From JAIXWP01 sp041391745 (lineage in GTDB: Bacteria; Bacteroidota; Bacteroidia; Flavobacteriales_D; Sanyastnellaceae): 64,000 nt of DNA. The DNA lies in NCBI GenBank assembly GCA_041391745.1, contig JAWKNK010000005.1, positions 128,429-192,428 of the forward strand, in the 5' to 3' direction. A program made the position numbers and the translations under genes. Positions 36,419-44,862 of the stretch are shown here, one piece after another; positions within the stretch are counted from its first letter, which is position 1; the number at the start of each line of letters is the position of its first letter. The notes beneath the pieces are model-generated. The model ran no database searches and was not told where the DNA came from. It was given only the letters and a program-made list of their open reading frames with translations.

Positions 36419-37159
36419 ATGAAAATACTCGTATGTATCAGCAAAGCACCTGATACCACCTCAAAAATCGCGTTTTCAGACGGAAATACCAAGTTTGATG
36501 AAAATGGCGTGCAGTTTATTGTGAACCCATACGACGAGTGGTATGCACTCGTTAGAGCCTTGGAAATCAAGGAAGCTCAAGGTGGAAATGTGACTATCAT
36601 TTCTGTGGGTGGCGCAGATTACGAACCAATTATTCGCAAAGCATTGGCAATTGGTGCTGATGACGCTGTAAGAATTGATGCTTCAGAATCTGATTCACTT
36701 TTTGTAGCGAAGCAAATTGCAAATTATGCAAAAGACAAAGGCTTCGATATGATTATGTGTGGTAAAGAAACCATAAATTACAACGGTTCTGTAGTACCAG
36801 GAATGGTAGCAGAATTATTAGATATGCCTTACATTCCTCTTGCTATCAAATTGGACGTTAACGGTGGCGCAGCTACTGTAGAGCGTGAAATTGCTGGCGG
36901 CGAAGAAGTATTGGAAGTAAGTTTCCCATTTGTTTTAAGCGCTGCGAAAGGGATGGCAGAGCAACGTATTCCAAACATGAGAGGAATTATGGCTGCTCGT
37001 ACCAAGCCTTTGGCTGTGGAAGCTGCTGCTGGTGCAGAGGCTTCAACTTCTGTTAAATCATATAGCATGCCTCCTGCAAAAGGTGCTTGTAAGTACATCG
37101 ATGCAGAAAATGCTGGTGAATTGATTCGTCTATTGCACGAAGAAGCAAAAGTGATCTAA
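36419..37159 (+). CDS. etfB: Electron transfer flavoprotein, beta subunit
   Basis: The 246-residue AMP-binding subunit of ETF, which carries electrons from acyl-CoA and other dehydrogenases to the quinone pool. The N-terminal MKILVCISKAPDTTSKIAF, the EALxxGADDAVRI-like pattern (ALAIGADDAVRID) and the ETF beta recognition loop (REIAGGEEVLEVSFPFVLSA, about 158-177) are clear. It precedes etfA by 18 nt. Confidence 0.95.
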   Translation: MKILVCISKAPDTTSKIAFSDGNTKFDENGVQFIVNPYDEWYALVRALEIKEAQGGNVTIISVGGADYEPIIRKALAIGADDAVRIDASESDSLFVAKQIANYAKDKGFDMIMCGKETINYNGSVVPGMVAELLDMPYIPLAIKLDVNGGAATVEREIAGGEEVLEVSFPFVLSAAKGMAEQRIPNMRGIMAARTKPLAVEAAAGAEASTSVKSYSMPPAKGACKYIDAENAGELIRLLHEEAKVI

Positions 37160-37177
37160 CCCTTAAAACGAAAGAAA

Positions 37178-38140
37178 ATGTCAGTATTAGTATGTATAGA
37201 TAGCCACCACGGCAAATTCCCGAAAAGCAGCTTAGAAGCTGTGAGTTACGGATCAAAATTGGCAGCTCAACTCGGCACAAATTGCGTAGCGCTTGCCATT
37301 GGTAAGATGGACGGCGATGGCGGAATCGGCAGTGCAGGTGCTTCACAAGTGCTTCATGCAGCTGATGTAACTACATCAGATTCTCAGCAATTGACCAAAT
37401 TGGTTATGGCTGCCGTTGAAAAAACAGGCGCAGACATCGTTGTATTTTCACACGATATCAATGGAAAATTAGTAGCTCCTCGTGTTGCTGCTAAAATGGA
37501 CGCCGGTCTTGTACCAGGTGCCATTGCACTTCCAGATACTGCTAGCGGATTTGTAGTTAGAAAAAATGTATTCTCAGGTAAAGCACTTGCAGATGTTGAA
37601 GTGAAAACAGCGAAGAAAGTAATTACGGTTCTTCCTAATTCATTCGACCTTGCTTCGGGCGGTTCAGCTGCTTCTGTAGAAGCTTTCAGCGCTGATCTAG
37701 GCACTGCAAGAGTTACGGTGAAAGAGGTGAAATCATCTGAAAAAGATGGTGAAATTCCACTTCCCGAGGCGGAACTAGTCGTTTCTGCAGGTCGCGGTAT
37801 GAAAGGCCCTGAGCACTGGGGACCGGTGGAAGAACTCGCAAAAATTCTTGGTGCTGCGACTGCTTGTTCACGTCCAGTTTCTGATATTGGATGGAGACCT
37901 CACCACGAACACGTAGGACAAACTGGTATTACTATCCGTCCTAACTTATACATTGCTATTGGTATTAGCGGTGCTATTCAGCACTTAGCTGGGGTAAATG
38001 GTAGTAAGGTAATTGTTGTCATCAACAAAGATCCTGAAGCACCATTTTTCAAAGCTGCAGATTACGGAATCGTAGGAGATGCTTTTGAAGTATTGCCTAA
38101 AGTAATCGAAGCTGCGAAGCAATTTAAAGCTTCTAATTAA
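37178..38140 (+). CDS. etfA: Electron transfer flavoprotein, alpha subunit
   Basis: The 320-residue FAD-binding partner of EtfB. The C-terminal FAD domain shows VVSAGRGMKGPEHW, GATACSRPVSDIGW, the HEHVGQTGITIRPNLYIAIGISGAIQHLAG motif (in two pieces about residues 245-274) and VVINKDPEAPFF. It forms one operon with etfB and is followed by a strong terminator. Confidence 0.95.
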   Translation: MSVLVCIDSHHGKFPKSSLEAVSYGSKLAAQLGTNCVALAIGKMDGDGGIGSAGASQVLHAADVTTSDSQQLTKLVMAAVEKTGADIVVFSHDINGKLVAPRVAAKMDAGLVPGAIALPDTASGFVVRKNVFSGKALADVEVKTAKKVITVLPNSFDLASGGSAASVEAFSADLGTARVTVKEVKSSEKDGEIPLPEAELVVSAGRGMKGPEHWGPVEELAKILGAATACSRPVSDIGWRPHHEHVGQTGITIRPNLYIAIGISGAIQHLAGVNGSKVIVVINKDPEAPFFKAADYGIVGDAFEVLPKVIEAAKQFKASN

Positions 38141-38152
38141 GATAAAATAATA

Positions 38153-38182
38153 AAGGGTGTTGCATCTATGCGCAACACCCTT
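38153..38182 (+). terminator. Terminator of the etfBA operon
   Basis: AAGGGTGTTGC and GCAACACCCTT around a short loop, then a T-rich tail, 13 nt after the etfA stop. Confidence 0.9.
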
Positions 38183-38258
38183 CTTTTTTGAAAATAACTT
38201 TTTCAGTAGTATTTTCGTTGAGAATAAGTTAGGATTCGAGGTCTTCGACCTTCATTGA

Positions 38259-38480
38259 GTGTATGGCAAAAAGATTGAACTTCAAATAGCAGATATTGCT
38301 CCGAGTGGAAGCACGAGCGGTGCGTATGCAATGATTTTAGCAGAAGTAGATGGAAATCGTCGATTGCCGATTGTAATTGGTGGTGTAGAAGCATCAAGCC
38401 ATTGCCATCGAATTGGAAAAGATGACTCCTACTCGACCATTAACTCACGACCTATTCAAGAGATTGGCCAACGGATTTGA
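38259..38480 (+). CDS. Bifunctional nuclease family (DUF151) protein, N-terminal frame fragment
   Basis: The first ~46 residues (KKIELQIADIAPS, SGAYAMILAEVDGNRRLPIVIGGVEA) match the start of DUF151 bifunctional nucleases; after GVEA the frame drifts into unrelated residues and stops. Removing one base at about 38394 (GCA-T-CAA-GCC) continues the protein as QAIAIELEKMTPTRPLTHDLF in the next frame. The start is also odd: GTG at 38259 follows a stop directly, while the ATG at 38263 (MAKR...) is out of frame by one base at an A5 run. The gene thus carries one or two indels. Confidence 0.75.
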   Translation: MYGKKIELQIADIAPSGSTSGAYAMILAEVDGNRRLPIVIGGVEASSHCHRIGKDDSYSTINSRPIQEIGQRI

Positions 38481-38859
38481 TATTGATATCGAAGAAGTAT
38501 TGATCTATAACCTTTCAGAAGGAATATTCTTTGCCAAACTCATGGCGAATCAAAACGGAAAAATTATTGAAATCGACGCTAGAACTAGCGATGCTGTAGC
38601 GATTGCTGTTCGATTCAATTGCCCTATTTTCTGTGATGAAGAAATTCTTGTTCAAGCAGGAATCAATTCAGAAGAAGCTGAAGCAGGTGAAGATATTGAG
38701 GATTTTGAAGAACAAGTAGAAGAAATGCTTCGTGATGAAGAGCCTTCTGACTTGTCGCTCGACGAACTCCAAAAGCAATTGGATATGGCTTTGGATTCGG
38801 AAGAATATGAAAAGGCAAGTCGCATTCGCGACGAAATCAATAAAAGAAAAGGAGATTAA
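38413..38859 (+). CDS. Bifunctional nuclease family (DUF151) protein with UVR motif, C-terminal frame fragment
   Basis: Holds the main part of the DUF151 domain (LEKMTPTRPLTHDLFKRLANGF, EIDARTSDAVAIAVRFNCPIF) and a C-terminal UvrB/UvrC-type UVR motif (LDELQKQLDMALDSEEYEKASRIRDEINK, as two stretches at about 115-145). The apparent TTG start at 38413 lies inside the domain, so it is unlikely to be a true start. With the single extra base removed the whole gene encodes about 199 residues. DUF151 proteins of Bacteroidota have DNase/RNase activity in related organisms. nupC starts 50 nt downstream. Confidence 0.82.
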   Translation: MEKMTPTRPLTHDLFKRLANGFDIDIEEVLIYNLSEGIFFAKLMANQNGKIIEIDARTSDAVAIAVRFNCPIFCDEEILVQAGINSEEAEAGEDIEDFEEQVEEMLRDEEPSDLSLDELQKQLDMALDSEEYEKASRIRDEINKRKGD

Positions 38860-38909
38860 CCAACCTCTTTCTTTCTTACATTGCCGAACCTTTAAACCAA
38901 AACCAAACA

Positions 38910-40136
38910 ATGGAGAGATTTCATGGCGTATTGGGGATTATCCTCATTCTAGGCATCGCCTTTCTTTTTTCTAATAATAAAAAAAGAATCAACTACCGTT
39001 TAGTACTTTCCGGAATCACGCTTCAAGTGGTGATTGCTGTTCTGATATTAAAAGTTCCTCCTGTTACCAAATTCTTCCAATTTTTAGGAAAAGGAATGGA
39101 AAAAATCGAGCACTTCGCGCGCGAAGGTGCTGCATTTGTATTTGGAGGTGTTATGGTAAATACTCCAAACGGTGCCATGGATTTTAGAGCTGGTGGATTC
39201 GTTTTCGCATTCAGTGTAATGGCTACAATTATTCTGGTTACGGTGCTTGTTGCGGTGCTTTATCACATCGGATTAATGCAACGAATCGTAGCTGTAATTG
39301 CTCGCGCTATGAATTTTGTAATGCGCGTTAGCGGTGCTGAAGCTTTGAGCAATGTGGCAAGTGCATTTGTTGGACAAGTAGAAGCTCAAGTAATGATTCG
39401 CCCATACCTGCAAGGAATGACTCGCAGTGAGTTGCTAGCAAGTATGAGCGGAAGCTTGGCATGTATTGCTGGAGGTATTTTGATTGTTTATGCCAACATG
39501 GGGGCAAAAGCTGAATACCTCATTGCCGCTAGTTTGATGGCAGCCCCAGGAGCCCTCGTGATTTCGAAAATCGTTTTCCCCGAAACGGAAGAAAGCGAAA
39601 CGATGGGACGCGTTAAACTTGAAGTAAAAAGTTCGTATAAAAACATTATCGATGCCATCAGCCACGGTGCATCTGACGGTATGAAAATATCAATCAATGT
39701 AATTGCTATGTTGATTGGATTTATAGCATTGGTAGCCTTGTTGAATTGGGGACTTGGGTTGATCAACCCTGCTTTTACACTCGATGCCATTTTTGCCAAA
39801 GTGTTTTACCCAATGGCCTGGGCGATGGGAATTCCACTAGAAGACACGGCAAATGCTGCTGCTCTATTGGGACAAAAATTGACCATTAACGAATTCGTAG
39901 CATTTCAGAACTTGACGACTAAAGTGAACCCAATCGTTTCCGAAAAAGGATTGTTGATTGTAAGTATTGCCATTTGTGGATTCGCCAACTTCAGCAGCGT
40001 AGGTATGCAGATTGGTGGTATCGGTGAATTGGCACCCGGCAGAAGAGCTGATTTAGCAAAATTGGGACTCAAGGCTTTGCTTTGCGGTACTTTGGCTTCG
40101 TATCTTTCGGCCTCCTTAGCGGGAATCATAATGTGA
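38910..40136 (+). CDS. nupC: Concentrative nucleoside transporter (CNT/NupC family)
   Basis: A 408-residue inner-membrane symporter taking up nucleosides with H+ or Na+. Family motifs include GKGMEKIEHFAREGAAFVFGG, VEAQVMIRPYLQGMTRSEL (the nucleoside/Na+ site) and the C-terminal GFANFSSVGMQIGGIGELAPGR. About 9-10 helices. purE begins 13 nt after it, which suggests a shared transcript for purine salvage and synthesis. Confidence 0.93.
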   Translation: MERFHGVLGIILILGIAFLFSNNKKRINYRLVLSGITLQVVIAVLILKVPPVTKFFQFLGKGMEKIEHFAREGAAFVFGGVMVNTPNGAMDFRAGGFVFAFSVMATIILVTVLVAVLYHIGLMQRIVAVIARAMNFVMRVSGAEALSNVASAFVGQVEAQVMIRPYLQGMTRSELLASMSGSLACIAGGILIVYANMGAKAEYLIAASLMAAPGALVISKIVFPETEESETMGRVKLEVKSSYKNIIDAISHGASDGMKISINVIAMLIGFIALVALLNWGLGLINPAFTLDAIFAKVFYPMAWAMGIPLEDTANAAALLGQKLTINEFVAFQNLTTKVNPIVSEKGLLIVSIAICGFANFSSVGMQIGGIGELAPGRRADLAKLGLKALLCGTLASYLSASLAGIIM

Positions 40137-40149
40137 TAAACAATTCGAT

Positions 40150-40644
40150 ATGGCACAAGTAGGAATCATCATGGGTAGTAAAAGCGATCTTTCAGTAATG
40201 AAAGATGCAGCGGAAGTCTTAACACAATTAGGAATTACTTATGAGATGACTGTGGTAAGTGCACACCGCACGCCCGAGCGCCTTTTCGATTACTCTACGA
40301 ACGCCCACAAACGCGGAATTCAAGTAATTATTGCAGGTGCCGGCGGTGCCGCTCACCTTCCAGGTATGGCGGCTTCTATGAGCCCACTTCCTGTAATTGG
40401 TGTTCCGATTCTTTCATCCAACTCTATAGACGGTTGGGACAGCGTGCTTTCCATCTTGCAAATGCCTGGTGGAGTTCCTGTAGCGACAGTTGCGCTGAAT
40501 GGAGCAAAAAACGCTGGTATCTTAGCCGCACAAATTATTGGAGCCAGCAATCAAGAGGTGTTGTCACGCATTTCCGCTTTCAAGGAAGATTTAAAGAAAA
40601 AAGTAATGGAAAGCCTTGATGAGGATGGATTTATCCGCCCTTAA
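40150..40644 (+). CDS. purE: N5-carboxyaminoimidazole ribonucleotide mutase (PurE class I)
   Basis: Moves the carboxylate of N5-CAIR to give CAIR in purine synthesis. The 164-residue protein has GIIMGSKSDLSVMKDA, VVSAHRTPERLFDY (catalytic His), IAGAGGAAHLPGMAAS and GVPILSS, all in usual order. purK is not present here. Confidence 0.96.
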   Translation: MAQVGIIMGSKSDLSVMKDAAEVLTQLGITYEMTVVSAHRTPERLFDYSTNAHKRGIQVIIAGAGGAAHLPGMAASMSPLPVIGVPILSSNSIDGWDSVLSILQMPGGVPVATVALNGAKNAGILAAQIIGASNQEVLSRISAFKEDLKKKVMESLDEDGFIRP

Positions 40645-40668
40645 GCTTTCTTCAAAAGTCGTTTTAAT

Positions 40669-41559
40669 ATGTTGACCTTAGATCCGAAGGAGCTTCCAGT
40701 AATGAAGCTTCAGGCTTACCTTCAAGGCGCCGTGGCACCACGTCCTATTGCACTTGCAAGTACAATAGACACCGAAGGAAATGTAAATTTATCTCCATTT
40801 AGTTTTTTCAATCTCTTCTCTTCTAACCCTCCGATTTTAATATTCTCGCCTGCACGTAGAGGTCGCGACAATACGACCAAGCATACCTATGAGAATGCAT
40901 TGAGCGTAAAAGAATGTGTGATCAATATTGTGAACTACGACATCGTGCAGCAAGCATCTTTGTCGAGTGTTGAATATCCCAAAGGCGTCAATGAATTTGA
41001 AAAAGCAGGATTCACGGCATTGGCTTCTGAGTCAGTAGCGCCGCCGCGTGTAGCTGAATCACCGGTTCAATTTGAATGTAAAATCAAAGAAGTAATTGCT
41101 TTAGGTAATGAAGGTGGTGCGGGAAATTTAGTGATATGCGAAGTAGTGAAAATGCACATCAATGAAAACGTGCTAGGTGAAAATGGATTGATTGATCCTT
41201 TCAAGATTGACCAAGTGGCGCGATTGGGTGGCGATTGGTATTCACGCGCTAAATCAGGTTTATTTGAAGTTGCAAAACCAAATCAAAAATTAGGAATTGG
41301 TGTAGATCAAATTCCTCAAGATATTCGTCTTTCTCATCACCTAACGGGCAATCATCTGGGGCAACTTGGAAATGTAGAAGTACTTCCCGACGAGACCAGT
41401 GTAAATGAATACAAGCTCACCGAATTGGCCGAGTTGTTCATAGATTTGGAAGACGACCCAAAAGAATTAGAAGTAGCTTTGCACAAGAAAGCTGCTGAGC
41501 TTTTAAATGAAAATAAGGTAACAGAAGCTTGGATGACCTTGCTGGCCTTCAACAATTAA
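40669..41559 (+). CDS. Flavin reductase domain (FMN-binding split barrel) protein
   Basis: A 296-residue protein with an FMN-binding split-barrel domain (about 20-190): RPIALASTIDTEGNVNLSPFSFFNLFSSNPP and SPARRGRDNTTKHTYEN contact FMN. The C-terminal ~90 residues are helical and less conserved. Family members reduce free flavin or are oxidoreductases of unknown substrate. It begins 24 nt after purE and is followed after 4 nt by the DUF3127 gene. Confidence 0.82.
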   Translation: MLTLDPKELPVMKLQAYLQGAVAPRPIALASTIDTEGNVNLSPFSFFNLFSSNPPILIFSPARRGRDNTTKHTYENALSVKECVINIVNYDIVQQASLSSVEYPKGVNEFEKAGFTALASESVAPPRVAESPVQFECKIKEVIALGNEGGAGNLVICEVVKMHINENVLGENGLIDPFKIDQVARLGGDWYSRAKSGLFEVAKPNQKLGIGVDQIPQDIRLSHHLTGNHLGQLGNVEVLPDETSVNEYKLTELAELFIDLEDDPKELEVALHKKAAELLNENKVTEAWMTLLAFNN

Positions 41560-41563
41560 TGTG

Positions 41564-41920
41564 ATGGAATTAACAGGAAAAATAAAGTTGGTATTTGATC
41601 TGGTACAGATTAATCCGACCATGAACAAAAGAGAGTTTGTTGTTACCACAGATGAGCGTTATGCTCAGGACATTCTGCTCGAGACTTTCAACGAAAAAAC
41701 AAGCATATTAGATCCATTTAAGGCAGGCGATGTAGTACGCGTAAGTTTTGATATTCGTGGTAGGGAATATAATGGGCGATATTACAATAACTTACGCGCC
41801 TGGAAAGTAGAATCATTGGCTCCTGCAGCTCCTGCTCCACAAGGTGGAAGCGATGTTCCACCACCGCCTCAACCAATTGACACCATCGATGATCCAATCG
41901 AAGATGATCTACCATTCTAA
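41564..41920 (+). CDS. DUF3127 family protein (OB-fold-like)
   Basis: A 118-residue protein with a compact beta domain (MELTGKIKLVFDLVQINPTMNKREFVVTT; VRVSFDIRGREYNGRYYNNLRAWKVE) that resembles small OB-fold, single-strand-binding-like proteins, and an acidic, proline-rich tail ending in DDLPF. That tail resembles the acidic C-terminal tip of SSB, suggesting a link to DNA metabolism; this is inference. The ATG at 41564 is chosen over the GTG directly before it. The stop overlaps the convergent gene by 4 nt. Confidence 0.78.
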   Translation: MELTGKIKLVFDLVQINPTMNKREFVVTTDERYAQDILLETFNEKTSILDPFKAGDVVRVSFDIRGREYNGRYYNNLRAWKVESLAPAAPAPQGGSDVPPPPQPIDTIDDPIEDDLPF

Positions 41921-42612
41921 GATTGTCTTTTCTTTTCTCGATCTTTAAAAATCTTCATATAACGCAGCCCGTCCGACACATAGTACGGGCTGTGTGTTTT
42001 TGATACCCCGTTCAAAGGAAAGCGCTGTCCCGTGTTATGAATGTGAAAGGCATCTTGGTATTTCTTTTTAGAAAGGTAATTTCCGTACTCACTTTCGATC
42101 CACCTCACTCCTACTTCCGCAGCCAATTCTTCATCGCGCAAGTCCGCAACATTCACTCCGAGAGCGATACACTTGTATCCCATCAATTGAAATGGTCCCC
42201 AACTGGTCGATAAATTTTCTAAGCATTCATCATTGCAACCATCAATGTCATTGGCTTTGATATTCTCAAACTTGTCTCTTTTGCCCGATTGAAGTTTTTC
42301 CAATTTCTTCTTTACATGTTTTTCAAATCGATGACCTGCAGGTTTATCACCACTGCATTCTAATACACACAATGCCATCAAATACTCGTAGGGTAAATTG
42401 TATTTAGTAGAAAGCTCAAGCATTTCATCTCTATAGTTGAGCTCTGCCCAATCAATGGTAGACATTCCTTCTGGCCGAGGATTTGCGGGCAACTCTATAC
42501 CGCGCCATGAGCGATATGCCGATGCAATTTCATATCTATAAATAAAGCCGAAAACCATCATCAAGGTCATAATACCAGCAAGCGCGATGATTCTTTTAAG
42601 CTCTTTTTTCAT
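41917..42612 (-). CDS. Membrane-anchored lysozyme-like (N-acetylmuramidase-type) protein
   Basis: Starts at the ATG at 42612 (MKKELKRIIALAGIMTLMMVFGF), with an N-terminal membrane anchor or signal. The periplasmic part has the pattern ALCVLECSGDKPAGHRFEKH, where the Glu before Cys would be the catalytic acid, and STSWGPFQLMGYKCIALG, which is like the SWG-FQ-MG motif of N-acetylmuramidase (DUF3380) and lytic transglycosylase folds. Likely a peptidoglycan hydrolase; the exact bond cut is unknown. Confidence 0.65.
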   Translation of the reverse strand: MKKELKRIIALAGIMTLMMVFGFIYRYEIASAYRSWRGIELPANPRPEGMSTIDWAELNYRDEMLELSTKYNLPYEYLMALCVLECSGDKPAGHRFEKHVKKKLEKLQSGKRDKFENIKANDIDGCNDECLENLSTSWGPFQLMGYKCIALGVNVADLRDEELAAEVGVRWIESEYGNYLSKKKYQDAFHIHNTGQRFPLNGVSKTHSPYYVSDGLRYMKIFKDREKKRQS

Positions 42613-42677
42613 TTGATAAAAATAATTGCATTTGCCAAAGTTGAACACTTATTTTTGAAAACCATTAGTATTGTTAG

Positions 42678-43700
42678 ATGCCCGTAAATAAATACGCTTT
42701 ACTCCGCTATCGAATTATAGACAGATGTCTAAAGAATTCGGCACGCCCATTTCCTTCCCGTGAGGATCTGCGCTCGGCGTGCGAGGAAGCGCTCTACGGC
42801 AGTGGTGGTGACGCTATTTCTATCAGCACCATCGACAAAGACATTTGGGCAATGAAGAATGAGGGCGAGTTGGGTTACTATGCACCAATTGCTTTCAATC
42901 GCAGCGAAGGCGGTTACTATTACACCGATCCTGAATACGCCATTTCGGAAATGAGTTTGGGTGATGAAGACCTGCAAGCACTTCGATTTGCAGTTGCCAC
43001 ATTGGATCAATTCAAAGAGGTGCCGCTATTTCAACAATACGAAAGTGCTATTGAGAAAATTATTTCAAGAGTAAATATCAGTCCTCGTCCCGATGAGGAT
43101 TCTTTGGATAAGTTCATTCAGTTTGAAAAGTCTACTGTTTCAAAAGGCAGGGAATATCTTGGGACATTGCTCGATGCCATACGCAAAAAGAAAGTGGTGA
43201 AGATTGATTATCGCAAGTTCCAAGACAATACTTTGAAGACTTACGAACTTCATCCTTACTTATTGAAAGAATATGGCAACCGGTGGTATCTGATTTCATG
43301 GAATGTGAAACGTCGGGCTGTAGCAACTTTCGGTTTGGAACGAATTGAAAAAATCACAACCACGAAGGAATCGTTTAAGGTGGACGCCAATTTTGATCCC
43401 GACATCATTTTCAAGCATAGCATTGGAATCACGGAAAGTCAAGAGATTCCCTCAGAAGTGGTTTTGAGTTGCAATGTTTATACAGGGCGTTTTTTAATGA
43501 GTCAGCCTATTCATTCTAGTCAACGGTTGTTGTCTGAGAATTCCAATGAAATTCAGATTGCGTTGCACATTTGCCCTACCGAAGAGTTTTATTCATTAAT
43601 ATTAGGAATGGGTCCTTCTGTGGAAGTTATCAGTCCAAAACCTTTAAAATCAGAGGTTCAGCGCAGAATCAAAGCGATGTCTCAGCTTTATTCTAAATAA
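42678..43700 (+). CDS. WYL-domain transcriptional regulator
   Basis: A 340-residue regulator with an N-terminal helix-turn-helix region (about 1-75), a middle helical part and a WYL domain (about 165-245) containing KKKVVKIDYRKF and HPYLLKEYGNRWYLISW, followed by a WCX-like C-terminal extension (about 255-335). WYL proteins sense nucleotides or other ligands and often control DNA damage or defence genes. It lies directly upstream of a small gene with a palindromic promoter region, which it may regulate. Confidence 0.88.
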   Translation: MPVNKYALLRYRIIDRCLKNSARPFPSREDLRSACEEALYGSGGDAISISTIDKDIWAMKNEGELGYYAPIAFNRSEGGYYYTDPEYAISEMSLGDEDLQALRFAVATLDQFKEVPLFQQYESAIEKIISRVNISPRPDEDSLDKFIQFEKSTVSKGREYLGTLLDAIRKKKVVKIDYRKFQDNTLKTYELHPYLLKEYGNRWYLISWNVKRRAVATFGLERIEKITTTKESFKVDANFDPDIIFKHSIGITESQEIPSEVVLSCNVYTGRFLMSQPIHSSQRLLSENSNEIQIALHICPTEEFYSLILGMGPSVEVISPKPLKSEVQRRIKAMSQLYSK

Positions 43701-43717
43701 AAATCAAAATTTTTTCT

Positions 43718-43738
43718 GATTGTAAATTGGTTACAATC
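43718..43738. promoter_or_regulatory. Perfect inverted repeat (operator candidate) before the 81-residue gene
   Basis: GATTGTAA-ATTGG-TTACAATC, 8-bp arms and a 5-bp centre. A TTG in the centre (43727-43729) lies 17 nt before GTCATTTG (43747-43754), a poor -7 match, so the repeat would cover the -33 region. The upstream gene encodes a WYL regulator. Confidence 0.55.
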
Positions 43739-43753
43739 TGGAGTAGGTCATTT

Positions 43754-43778
43754 GTATCGTTCAATTAAACAATGATAC
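43754..43778 (+). promoter_or_regulatory. Leader hairpin just before the start codon
   Basis: GTATCGTT and AATGATAC (one mismatch) can pair across a 9-nt loop, ending 1 nt before the ATG at 43780. It could affect translation start. Confidence 0.4.
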
Positions 43779-43779
43779 C

Positions 43780-44025
43780 ATGACAACCCTACACGAAGTA
43801 CAAAGACACATCGACAGTTTTTCAAGACCAAACGGGTATAATCCATACGCGTGGAATGTGACGAAGAAGTTGGCATTAGAAGTATGGGCGAGTTATTTAC
43901 AAAACCGTCCTTTTAGAAGGCCAGTAAATTATCTCTGTCAAGAGTTTTATCAGATGATTCGTCGTCCGGAGGATGGAGAATATATTTTACCTAAAGGTTC
44001 ATTCCGTATGTTGAGTAACGGTTGA
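43780..44025 (+). CDS. Small uncharacterised protein (81 aa)
   Basis: An 81-residue, soluble, basic-aromatic protein with no signal, no membrane segment and no motif that I recognise. It is unlikely to be a chance frame: it has an ATG directly after a structured leader, an operator-like inverted repeat in its promoter, and a strong terminator after its stop. Pairing with the upstream WYL regulator suggests a regulated small effector, but function is unknown. Confidence 0.7.
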   Translation: MTTLHEVQRHIDSFSRPNGYNPYAWNVTKKLALEVWASYLQNRPFRRPVNYLCQEFYQMIRRPEDGEYILPKGSFRMLSNG

Positions 44026-44060
44026 TTTCCAGTTTTCTTTATTAATTAATCCAGGCAATT

Positions 44061-44097
44061 GCCCCGTTGAGTTTTGAGCGTGCGAAACTCACGGGGC
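44061..44097 (+). terminator. Terminator of the 81-residue gene
   Basis: GCCCCGTTGAGTTT and AAACTCACGGGGC pair with one bulged T around a 10-nt loop, then TTTTGTTT. Confidence 0.85.
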
Positions 44098-44280
44098 TTT
44101 TGTTTATAAGTTGTGGTAACCTCCTCTTGACTTTGTCAGCTTTAAATTTATTTTTGAATCCACTAAACCTATAAAAATCGAGACTCAGCTATATTTTTTG
44201 GCAATTCGTCAACATTTTTGTAGGTTTCGTCGAAATTCGGCGTATATTAGTACACTGATTATAAGCAACAACTCCCCGAA

Positions 44281-44862
44281 ATGACTGCCATAGCTGGTAA
44301 AACCTTGGAAGAAATACAGTCGATATACCATGATTTGGTATTGAAGACTTTATCTGCCGACACAGGGGAAACCTTGGTGTTTAGCCACTTTGGTGATTTT
44401 TCTCAAACAAAAGTTGATGCTACAATCAAACTCATCGAAAGCTCTATAATGGAAGCTGGAGATAAGCGTCAAACCATGCGTCGCATATGTAGTGTTCTTA
44501 TCGAAATACTCCAAAATACTTCACTTCACGGTGCAAAAGACGGAAATGGCCGCATGCATTCTTACCTCATCTTGGGGCGCAGCGCAGCGGGCTACCACAT
44601 TTCTACCGGAAACCTACTTCTTAAATCAGACATTTCTAGATTGGATGGCAAGATGAAAGAGTTGGTGACTATGGATAAAAATGCACTTCGTAAATTGTAT
44701 ATCGAAACACTTTGCAACGAAGATTTCACCTACAAAGGAGGTGCAGGGTTAGGCCTTTTAACTATTGCTAAAAGAGCCAAGGACGCTGTAAAATATTCTA
44801 TTTCAAACATCGACGACAACTTTGGTTATTTCCAAATGGAATTGATCATGGACAATGAATAA
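44281..44862 (+). CDS. SiaB-like histidine-kinase-fold protein (DUF6272)
   Basis: A 193-residue protein with a GHKL ATPase fold: the N box reads EILQNTSLHG (about 80-89) and the G box GGAGLGLLTIAKRA (about 156-169). This matches the SiaB/DUF6272 family, a serine kinase or anti-sigma-like group that works in partner switching with STAS proteins (SiaC). No SiaC or SiaA partner gene is next to it. The following lipoprotein gene starts directly at its stop. Confidence 0.8.
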   Translation: MTAIAGKTLEEIQSIYHDLVLKTLSADTGETLVFSHFGDFSQTKVDATIKLIESSIMEAGDKRQTMRRICSVLIEILQNTSLHGAKDGNGRMHSYLILGRSAAGYHISTGNLLLKSDISRLDGKMKELVTMDKNALRKLYIETLCNEDFTYKGGAGLGLLTIAKRAKDAVKYSISNIDDNFGYFQMELIMDNE

